8,879 nt of DNA from positions 1 to 8,879 of the forward strand of contig DAOVMN010000069.1 of assembly GCA_030630685.1 (NCBI GenBank), given 5' to 3'. Shown here piece by piece: positions 1-5,166 of the stretch. Each line of letters opens with the position of its first letter. The first letter of the stretch is position 1. The position numbers and the translations under genes are program-made. This DNA is from Thermoplasmata archaeon. GTDB lineage: Archaea > Thermoplasmatota > DAOVMN01. The notes beneath the pieces were generated by a model. The model saw nothing but the letters and a program-made list of their open reading frames with translations. It ran no database searches and was not told where the DNA came from.

Positions 1-3
1 TAA

Positions 4-44
4 GAACCCGCGGTTTTCCCTGGAGGCTTTTGTAAAAAGGCTCC
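4..44. repeat. Degenerate repeat copy A with hairpin
   Basis: This non-coding copy starts GAACCCGC, continues GTTTT, GGAG and CTTTT, and matches a second copy starting at 113 with a few substitutions and a 1-nt indel. Its 3' half folds into a hairpin: 22-31 pairs with 35-44 (GGAGGCTTTT against AAAAGGCTCC) with one G/G mismatch and a 3-nt loop. It lies downstream of the HMG-CoA reductase stop. It could be part of that gene's 3' untranslated region, the tail of a transcript entering from the left, or a dispersed repeat. I do not recognise the family. Confidence 0.5.
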
Positions 45-69
45 TTCGGATCCCCCTCCTCGCGCCATA

Positions 70-98
70 GTGTCATCGAGCCGAAGGCGAGATGGCAC
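70..98. other. Stem-loop with symmetric GA/AG internal loop
   Basis: On the plus strand 70-77 pairs with 91-98 (8 bp, one G-U wobble). Opposed GA/GA dinucleotides follow at 78-79 and 89-90, then a 3-bp stem (80-82 with 86-88) closes a GAA loop. Opposed GA steps often form sheared pairs in RNA, so plus-strand RNA could fold well here. On the minus strand the internal loop would be TC/TC, which is less structured. It lies between the two repeat copies. Its function is unknown. Confidence 0.4.
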
Positions 99-112
99 AA
101 TAATGAGGATAG

Positions 113-151
113 GAACCCGCAGTTTTGGCGGAGACTTTTCTTTAGAAAGGT
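113..151. repeat. Degenerate repeat copy B with hairpin
   Basis: This second copy of the element at 4-44 has GAACCCGC, then GTTTT, GGAG and CTTTT in the same order, 109 bp away. Its hairpin has a different sequence: 134-140 pairs with 145-151 (ACTTTTC against GAAAGGT, one wobble) around a TTTA loop. Keeping a hairpin at the same place with different stem bases suggests that structure, not only sequence, is retained. The sample is only two copies. Confidence 0.5.
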
Positions 152-179
152 AAAGTGCCCGGAAAAGTAGGGAGAGCAG

Positions 180-195
180 AGCTGAAAAGAAAAGG
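180..195 (-). terminator. T-rich tract after HMG-CoA reductase
   Basis: Read on the minus strand, the bases directly after the stop codon are CCTTTTCTTTTCAGC. Euryarchaeal RNA polymerase commonly terminates at T-rich runs in the non-template strand without needing a hairpin. This is a weak candidate because the runs are only four Ts long. Confidence 0.3.
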
Positions 196-1461
196 TTATT
201 CTCCTTTCAGCTCCTTGATGATGCGCTCGGCCACATCCATCCTGATGGCCTTCTCCTTGATCATTCTAACAACGACCTCATTTAGGATGTCAGGGGTGGC
301 ACCTGCAGTCACTGCGAGGTTCCTGGCATGAAGCTTCATGTGGCCCCGCTGGATACCCTCGGTTGCAAGTGCCCTGAGCGCCGCAAGATTCTGCGCGAGG
401 CCAAGGGATGCCATTGCCTCTCCCAGCTCGTTGGCTGTCTTTATCCCAAGGATCTTGACCGCTGCTTTAGCTACGGGATGGACCTTTGTAGCGCCACCGA
501 TAAGGCCGACTGCGACCGGTATCTCGATGGTCCCGACCAGGTCCCCGTTCTCATCCTTTTCATAGGTGGTGAGTGGTAGGTACCTTCCAGATACGGCGGC
601 ATAGGCATGGGCACCCGCCTCCACCGCTCTTGTGTCGTTGCCCGTTGCCCTCACCAGTGCGGAAATACCGTTCATGATGCCCTTGTTGTGCGTGGCTGCC
701 CTGAAGGGGTCTGCGGCAGCAAAAGAGTAGGCACGGATAATCCCGTCCACAACCTCTTCTCCACCTAATTCCTCCTTTTTCCAGACCGCTCTGGCGCGGG
801 CGAGCCTGTGAACGGCAAGGTTGGAGATTATCCTGAGGTAAACCCTTCCGCCGGTGAGCTTCTCAAGGTAGGGGGCCACGGCCTCGGCCATGGTGTTAAC
901 CGCATTGGCACCCATTGCATCCCTGGTGTCCACAAGAAGGTGGGTGATGACCATCGGCCCCGTGAGTGTATCGATGACCCGGACATCGATGTCCCTTGCA
1001 CCGCCTCCGAACTTTACAAGGACCGGGTCCTGATCGTTTGCGAGCTTGAGGATCTCTTCCTTTTTGCTCAGGATGTCCATCTTGGCTCCGAAGGGGCTCT
1101 TTACCCCTGTGAGCTGTATCTGCCCGATCATGACAGGGTCTGTGGAACTGGCCCGGAACCCGCCTCCTAAGAGGGCTTTCTTTGCGGCATTGGAGGCCGC
1201 TGCAACCACGGACGGCTCCTCGATGGCCATGGGGATGAGGTAGTCCTTGCCGTTAACCTGGAAATTGGTTGCGATCCCTAATGGCAGCTCGAAGGTCCCC
1301 ACGACATTCTCGATCATTCGGTCCACCATGTTCATGGGCATGGCACCGGTATTCGAGATGGCGGCACATTCCTCGTCCGTGAGGTCGGCAAAGTCTTTTA
1401 CATGCTTCAACCTCTCCTCTGGTGAGAGCTTGTAGAATCCTTGAATTCGTGATGTCTTCAT
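196..1461 (-). CDS. hmgA: Class II HMG-CoA reductase
   Basis: A 421-residue enzyme that interconverts HMG-CoA and mevalonate with a nicotinamide cofactor. In archaea it supplies mevalonate for isoprenoid membrane lipids. The sequence closely follows the Pseudomonas mevalonii class II enzyme over its full length (about 428 aa there). Catalytic residues are in place: Glu82 (EEPSVVAAAS), Lys260 (THNKGIMNG), Asp276 (ATGND) and His374 (QRGHMKLHARN). Asp145 aligns with the P. mevalonii Asp that favours NADH, so NADH use is a reasonable inference. I chose the ATG at 1461 because the family homology begins there (FYKLSPEERL matches FRNLSPAARL), GGATGG lies just upstream, and a TATA-like box sits about 40 bp upstream. 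The open frame continues to 1587, but that stretch would contain the promoter. It is divergent from pgk. Class II enzymes are typical of bacteria and are found in Thermoplasmata and Archaeoglobales, probably by old transfer. Confidence 0.96.
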   Translation of the reverse strand: MKTSRIQGFYKLSPEERLKHVKDFADLTDEECAAISNTGAMPMNMVDRMIENVVGTFELPLGIATNFQVNGKDYLIPMAIEEPSVVAAASNAAKKALLGGGFRASSTDPVMIGQIQLTGVKSPFGAKMDILSKKEEILKLANDQDPVLVKFGGGARDIDVRVIDTLTGPMVITHLLVDTRDAMGANAVNTMAEAVAPYLEKLTGGRVYLRIISNLAVHRLARARAVWKKEELGGEEVVDGIIRAYSFAAADPFRAATHNKGIMNGISALVRATGNDTRAVEAGAHAYAAVSGRYLPLTTYEKDENGDLVGTIEIPVAVGLIGGATKVHPVAKAAVKILGIKTANELGEAMASLGLAQNLAALRALATEGIQRGHMKLHARNLAVTAGATPDILNEVVVRMIKEKAIRMDVAERIIKELKGE

Positions 1462-1510
1462 GTCGATCCATCCTTTTTTCGGGAGCATACCAATTTTTCT
1501 ATTAATACTT
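1462..1510 (-). promoter_or_regulatory. Promoter and leader of HMG-CoA reductase
   Basis: On the minus strand a TATA-like box TATTAATA (1500-1507) follows a purine-rich CCAAAAG that could serve as BRE. Its centre is about 42 bp from the ATG at 1461. With the usual archaeal spacing of about 25 bp, transcription would start near 1478 and leave a leader of about 17 nt with an SD-like GGATGG (1467-1472). Positions are inferred, not measured. Confidence 0.5.
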
Positions 1511-1568
1511 TTGGTGATGTTAGAAGTCGGGGTTCGGGAATTAACGACACGGCAAGGGGAAGGATCTG

Positions 1569-1593
1569 AGATAAAATTATTTACCACTTATCT
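1569..1593. promoter_or_regulatory. Spaced inverted repeat between divergent promoters
   Basis: AGATAA (1569-1574) and TTATCT (1588-1593) are 6-bp inverted arms with a 13-bp spacer, lying between the two TATA-like boxes of the divergent genes. The position would suit a dimeric regulator acting on both. Short arms in AT-rich DNA arise easily by chance. Confidence 0.2.
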
Positions 1594-1628
1594 GTTTATG
1601 TTTCACCGACCATATTCGAGCTCAAGCC

Positions 1629-1673
1629 GATAATATTTTAATATCTTATGGTTTTGCGAGAGCAGGGATCGAC
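1629..1673 (+). promoter_or_regulatory. Promoter and leader of pgk
   Basis: An AT-rich TATA-like element runs from about 1631 to 1645 (TAATATTTTAATATC). It is centred some 36-40 bp before the ATG at 1674. Transcription would start near 1661-1664, giving a leader of about 10-13 nt that includes GGGATC. No strong Shine-Dalgarno sequence is present. Confidence 0.5.
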
Positions 1674-2933
1674 ATGGCGGATATCTACACCCTGAACGAC
1701 TTCGACCTTGTGGATAAAACCGTGCTCCTCAGAGTAGACATCAACTCCCCGATCAACCCGGATACAGGAGAACTCCTTGGAGACACCAGGATAAGGGCAC
1801 ACATAGAGACTATTAAAGCATTAGAGGATTCCAGGCTTGTGATACTGGCCCACCAATCACGACCTGGAAGGCGGGACTTTGTTTCATTGAAAGTGCATGC
1901 TGAAAGATTGAGCACCCTTTTAGGCAGGAGGGTAAAGCATGTGGACGACCTCTTCTGCTCGAGGGCACAAAAGGCCATTAAGATGATGAAGACCGGGGAT
2001 ATCATCCTCCTGGAGAATGTAAGGTTCTACTCCGAGGAGGTGGGGGTCGAGAAATTCAATGGAACTGATTTCACCCCCCAGGCAAACACCCACATTGTCC
2101 GAAATCTGGCACCGCTAATGGATTATTATGTGAACGACGCATTTGCCGCATCCCATCGGGCCCAGCCGAGTCTTGTGGGCTTTGTGGAACGCCTTCCCTC
2201 CATGGCCGGACGTGTGATGGAGAGGGAATTAAAGAACCTGAGCCATGCGATTGAGGATGCGGAATCCCCGAGTGTGGCCGTGCTTGGCGGAGCGAAGGCG
2301 GACGACTCCATTGGCATCGCAAAGAACATGCTCAGGAACGGCATTGTGGACATGGTCCTTACCACGGGAGTGGTGGCAAACATATTCCTCATGGCTAAGG
2401 GGGTGGACCTGGGCGGTCATAACAAGGACTTCATCCACTCGAAGTTCAAGGACGCCGATAAGCTCCTGAGCCAGGCAAAGGAGGTACTGGAAAAGTGGCC
2501 GGAGAAGGTAAAGCTCCCGACGGATGTGGCACTGAACGACGACGGAAAGAGAAAGCGGGTATCGGTGTCCGAGCTTCCTTCAGAGCTGCCTATCCATGAC
2601 ATCGGCCTGGACACCATCGTGGAGTTCTCGGATTACATAGAGAGGGCCAAGACCATCATTGCCAACGGCCCCGCCGGTGTGTTCGAGACAGAGGAATTCA
2701 CGCTGGGTACCGAGGAACTCTTCAGAGCCATGGCACGATCCGAGGGCTACAGCGTTGTGGGTGGTGGGGAGACAAGCATGGTATGTTCGATACTGGAGAT
2801 CGCCGACCAGATCGACCACATCTCCACAGGTGGCGGGGCATGTGTCAGTTTCCTTGGCGGGAAAACCATGCCTGTTAAGGTTGCATTAGAGCGCTCTAGG
2901 AAGCTGAAAGAAGAAGGAGCCTACAAAAAATGA
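1674..2933 (+). CDS. pgk: Phosphoglycerate kinase (archaeal type)
   Basis: A 419-residue cytoplasmic enzyme that moves a phosphate between 1,3-bisphosphoglycerate and ADP in glycolysis, or the reverse in gluconeogenesis. All family blocks are present in order: LLRVDINSP (18-26), TRIR (38-41), LAHQSRPG (58-65), LENVRF (113-118), YVNDAFAASHRAQPS (152-166), LGGAKADDSI (204-213), LPTDVAL (281-287), NGPAGVFE (331-338), VGGGETS (362-368) and STGGGA (384-389). QSRPG in place of the bacterial LGRP form and the large middle insertions fit archaeal members. GGGET replaces the commonest GGGDT, a conservative change in the nucleotide-binding turn. Length is normal. The ATG at 1674 fits the homology and the TATA-like box upstream. 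It is divergent from HMG-CoA reductase, and its stop overlaps the next gene by ATGA, so the two are probably co-transcribed and translationally coupled. Confidence 0.97.
   Translation: MADIYTLNDFDLVDKTVLLRVDINSPINPDTGELLGDTRIRAHIETIKALEDSRLVILAHQSRPGRRDFVSLKVHAERLSTLLGRRVKHVDDLFCSRAQKAIKMMKTGDIILLENVRFYSEEVGVEKFNGTDFTPQANTHIVRNLAPLMDYYVNDAFAASHRAQPSLVGFVERLPSMAGRVMERELKNLSHAIEDAESPSVAVLGGAKADDSIGIAKNMLRNGIVDMVLTTGVVANIFLMAKGVDLGGHNKDFIHSKFKDADKLLSQAKEVLEKWPEKVKLPTDVALNDDGKRKRVSVSELPSELPIHDIGLDTIVEFSDYIERAKTIIANGPAGVFETEEFTLGTEELFRAMARSEGYSVVGGGETSMVCSILEIADQIDHISTGGGACVSFLGGKTMPVKVALERSRKLKEEGAYKK
2913..2919 (+). promoter_or_regulatory. Shine-Dalgarno of the DHH gene inside pgk
   Basis: GAAGGAG lies 10 nt before the overlapping ATG at 2930, within the last codons of pgk. 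It supports this start and translational coupling. Confidence 0.6.
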
Positions 2934-4396
2934 AGGAAAACTCGCTCCTTGACGCATTCAGGGGAATCATGAAACCCGCGGCAGAGGCGATTAGTGGATT
3001 CGAAGGACTTGTGCGGGTGGTTTCGCATTATGACGCCGATGGCATCGCCGCTGCCGGAATAATGGCAAAGGCACTCCTCAGGGAAAGAAAACGATTCCGC
3101 ATAAGTTTTGTTAAGGGGATCAATTCCGAGGTGTTCAAAGCACTGGATCATGAGGGCTTTGTTATTGCTCTCGACATGGGAAGCGGACAGATGGATGAGA
3201 TCAGAAAATTGGAGGCCACTGTTATAATATGCGATCATCATGTGACCCCTGAATTTAAGAAGGGGATGAAGGAGAAAAAAGAGGGTAAGAGGGGGGAAAT
3301 GGGTGGTTCTGAAGACGGTTCGGAAGGGAATGATTTCTCTGATTTCGCCTCGCAGGAAACAGAGAAGGGTATGGTCTACGAGTTCAACTGCCATAAGTTT
3401 GGAATAAACGGGAGCTATGCCGCCTGTGCAGCAACCATTACCTATGCCTTAGCAACCGCACTTTCACGGATGAACTCCCCCTCCTCGGCCATGGCCATTG
3501 CAGGGATGTTCGGGGACAAGCAATCCACCCCTCTCCTGGGATTGAACAAGGAGGTGGTGGAGGAAGGGGTTGCTCAGGGGTATGTCCAGGAGAAGAAGGC
3601 CTCCTTGTTCCTGGATGGAGGGACTGTCAGTGATGCGCTCACCTATTCGGTTGACCCGTATTTCCCGGGTCTTACAGGCCGGGAATCGTCAGTCCAGGAA
3701 TTTCTCAATGAGTGCGGGATCGAGGGCTCGAAGTCTCCGGAATCGCTGCAACTCAATGAAAGACGCTTTCTGACAGACAGGCTCATGCTCATCCTCCTGA
3801 AGAACAACTCCCCGCCCGAGGCCGTCGAGGGAATCGTGGGAACAAGATATTACCTGAGCGAGTTCGGGGTGTATGCGGATGTCCTCTCGAACCGCCTCAA
3901 TGCCAGTGGGCGGCAGGATTGGATGACCACGGGGTTGGCGGTGTGCCTGGGCGAGAAAAGGGCCATGGAGAAGGCCACGAGACTCAGGGAGAAGTACCGC
4001 TCGACCATTCGCAACGGCCTCGTTTACCTGGAATCCAGAGGTATCAAGAAGACGGACCACCTTCAGTATTTCTTTAACAACGATCCGGCCTCTTCCGGAA
4101 CATTTGCCGGGCTTGGGATCCAGTTCCTGTTCGACAGGCACCTCCCGATCATCGGACTGTCAAAAAAGGAGGATAAGGTGCACATCTCAGCCAGAGGGAC
4201 AAGAGAACTTGTGGACAAAGGTCTTGACCTCTCTACCGCTATGAGGGACGCCGGTTCCAGGGTTGGGGGATACGGCGGGGGACATCCGATTGCTTCAGGT
4301 GCTACGATACCCAAGGGTAAGGAGAACGAGTTTCTGAAGATCGTGGATGGGATCGTCGGGAAGCAGTTCGAGGGGGCAAAAAAGGGGCAATCCTAA
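2930..4396 (+). CDS. DHH-family phosphoesterase, archaeal RecJ-like
   Basis: A 488-residue protein of the DHH/DHHA1 superfamily, to which archaeal RecJ/GAN-type single-strand exonucleases belong. Metal-binding motifs are intact: HYDADG (33-38), Asp82 (ALDMG), the Asp-His-His signature at 102-104 (CDHH), and Asp196 (MFGDKQ). FNCHKFGINGS (152-162) matches the conserved block after motif III. The C-terminal DHHA1 domain ends with GGYGGGHPIASGA (446-458), its substrate-binding glycine loop. A charged low-complexity insert of about 35 residues (108-147, Lys/Glu/Gly/Ser rich) separates motif III from that block and is probably a disordered loop. The ATG overlaps the pgk stop (ATGA), and GAAGGAG at 2913-2919 serves as Shine-Dalgarno. 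Family relatives act on ssDNA or RNA ends, and some join the GINS/MCM replication helicase. The catalytic residues suggest a live nuclease rather than a Cdc45-like scaffold, but the exact substrate cannot be read from sequence. Confidence 0.9.
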   Translation: MKENSLLDAFRGIMKPAAEAISGFEGLVRVVSHYDADGIAAAGIMAKALLRERKRFRISFVKGINSEVFKALDHEGFVIALDMGSGQMDEIRKLEATVIICDHHVTPEFKKGMKEKKEGKRGEMGGSEDGSEGNDFSDFASQETEKGMVYEFNCHKFGINGSYAACAATITYALATALSRMNSPSSAMAIAGMFGDKQSTPLLGLNKEVVEEGVAQGYVQEKKASLFLDGGTVSDALTYSVDPYFPGLTGRESSVQEFLNECGIEGSKSPESLQLNERRFLTDRLMLILLKNNSPPEAVEGIVGTRYYLSEFGVYADVLSNRLNASGRQDWMTTGLAVCLGEKRAMEKATRLREKYRSTIRNGLVYLESRGIKKTDHLQYFFNNDPASSGTFAGLGIQFLFDRHLPIIGLSKKEDKVHISARGTRELVDKGLDLSTAMRDAGSRVGGYGGGHPIASGATIPKGKENEFLKIVDGIVGKQFEGAKKGQS

Positions 4397-4420
4397 AATT
4401 ATTGTCTCTTTTTCTTCCTT
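4397..4420 (+). terminator. T-rich terminator of the pgk-DHH operon
   Basis: After the TAA at 4394-4396 comes AATT, then a pyrimidine stretch (TCTCTTTTTCTTCCTT, 4405-4420) with a run of five Ts. It reaches the stop codon of the convergent toxin gene (4419-4421). T-rich tracts of this kind terminate archaeal transcription. No hairpin is evident. Confidence 0.45.
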
Positions 4421-4889
4421 ACAATAATCCCGCATCCAACTTTTCAATGAACTCCCGGGTGGTAAGTACCCTGGATTTCAGAGCATTTTTCACGCTTTTA
4501 TTGAAGAATACCTTGTCTCCAGACACGAAAAAAGAATCAGGATATCGCATTATCATCCTTAGGGCAAAAATAAAGACAGGCCTATCTTTTGGGTCATTAA
4601 TCAATCGTTTTGCCAGTGCAATCTCCTCCACTGTTGGGGTCAAAATATCGGAAATAAAGATGTTTTTATATGTTCTCAGTAAGTCTAAGGCCACCTTAAA
4701 ATCAATGTTTTTCCTTTGGAAAACCTCTTTCAGCTCAGTCAATATGTAATCAGATATGTGGATAGAGCATTTTCCAATATCCGCTAATTCAAACAGATAT
4801 GCTTCATTACCCTTCCTGTTGTAGAGGGCAGAAAAGAAGGTGGAGGTGTCAATCACCAGTTTAGGCGAGGTCGCTGTATTTCTTTTCAA
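4419..4889 (-). CDS. vapC: PIN-domain RNase toxin
   Basis: A 156-residue single PIN domain, the metal-dependent endoribonuclease fold used by VapC-type toxins. The acidic active-site set is visible: Asp14 (LVIDTS), Glu52 (ILTELKEV), Asp99/Asp102 (NDPKDRP) and Asp125 (VSGDKVFF). NDPKDRP, SGDK and the C-terminal VLTTREFIEKL resemble the PIN_3 (COG1569-like) branch of putative toxins. The start is TTG at 4889, not ATG, and it overlaps the antitoxin gene by 29 nt. AAGGGA five nt upstream supports it, and there is no in-frame ATG before the fold. A GTG at codon 12 would begin at MIDTS and cut the first strand. The gene follows the antitoxin on the minus strand as one operon and converges on the DHH gene. 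GC is low: 23 of 60 bases at 4681-4740. Toxicity and target RNA are not readable from sequence. Confidence 0.88.
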   Translation of the reverse strand: MKRNTATSPKLVIDTSTFFSALYNRKGNEAYLFELADIGKCSIHISDYILTELKEVFQRKNIDFKVALDLLRTYKNIFISDILTPTVEEIALAKRLINDPKDRPVFIFALRMIMRYPDSFFVSGDKVFFNKSVKNALKSRVLTTREFIEKLDAGLL

Positions 4890-5094
4890 TGATTTCCCTT
4901 GCCACTTCGTCTCTTAACTTCGATAGATTTTCTGGTGTGATGCCTTTGGCCTGTAATTGCATTTCAAGGTCTCTTTTTATCATCTCTCGTATGGCTGTTC
5001 TGATCACCTCACTCCTGCTTTTGTATGTCCCTTTTTTTACCTTTGAATTCAGATATTCAAGCAGATTGCCAGTAATTTCTACACTGATGTTCAT
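4861..5094 (-). CDS. vapB: Ribbon-helix-helix antitoxin
   Basis: A 77-residue protein with an N-terminal CopG/ParD-like ribbon-helix-helix domain. A beta strand (NISVEI, 2-7) is followed by a helix (9-19) and a second helix with the signature YKSRSEVIRTAIREM (24-38). The strand would insert into the major groove as a dimer. The tail after residue 40 (EMQLQAKGITPENL to the end) is helical and charged, typical of the part that wraps and blocks a PIN toxin. The ATG at 5094 is the only sensible start. Its SD is weak (GTGAT close to the ATG). The toxin gene starts within its last codons, so synthesis is coupled. A perfect palindrome over its TATA-like box suggests autorepression, as known for this class. 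Confidence 0.87.
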   Translation of the reverse strand: MNISVEITGNLLEYLNSKVKKGTYKSRSEVIRTAIREMIKRDLEMQLQAKGITPENLSKLRDEVAREIIEKKYSDLA

Positions 5095-5103
5095 GATATC
5101 ACA

Positions 5104-5135
5104 GGCATCATTCCTATTAGCGGGCTAATAAATCT
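5104..5135 (-). promoter_or_regulatory. vapBC promoter with palindromic operator
   Basis: On the minus strand a TATA-like ATTTATTA occupies 5126-5133, about 35 bp before the antitoxin ATG. Transcription would start near 5104 with a leader of roughly 10 nt. A perfect palindrome, TATTAGC-(2 bp)-GCTAATA, covers 5115-5130. It overlaps the TATA-like box and the gap to the start site, where a bound antitoxin dimer would block TBP or polymerase. The palindrome is seen directly; its role as operator is inferred. Confidence 0.55.
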
Positions 5136-5166
5136 TTCTTTCCTCCACCATGCCTAAAACCCTTTA

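Larger units (their letters stand above)
1459..1676. repeat. 11-bp inverted repeat over both divergent starts
   Basis: CATGTCGATCC at 1459-1469 is the exact reverse complement of GGATCGACATG at 1666-1676. Each arm contains the start codon of one divergent gene (HMG-CoA reductase on minus, pgk on plus) and the 8 nt just before it. The two mRNAs would therefore share an identical GGATCGAC leader end. It may be a translation-initiation element, a regulator site, or partly coincidence. Confidence 0.6.

Noticed and set aside
1155..1164. GGAACCCGCC resembling the start of the repeat at 4 and 113
   Set aside because: It lies within conserved HMG-CoA reductase coding sequence, and the rest of the element (GTTTT, GGAG, CTTTT, hairpin) is absent.
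808..1170. 120-codon open frame on the plus strand opposite HMG-CoA reductase
   Set aside because: It is antisense to strongly conserved catalytic regions and its composition follows the real gene's codons.
1462..1587. Upstream in-frame extension of HMG-CoA reductase (42 extra residues, with further ATG codons at 1488 and 1587)
   Set aside because: The extension has no match to the family's N-terminus, is encoded by AT-rich spacer DNA and would contain the TATA-like box. The ATG at 1461 matches the family start and has an SD-like site.
2921..3394. 157-codon open frame on the minus strand opposite the DHH gene
   Set aside because: It lies antisense to conserved DHH motifs, has no recognisable domain and is a shadow of the real gene.
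3689..4141. 150-codon open frame on the minus strand opposite the DHH gene
   Set aside because: It lies antisense to conserved coding sequence, with no domain, promoter or ribosome site.
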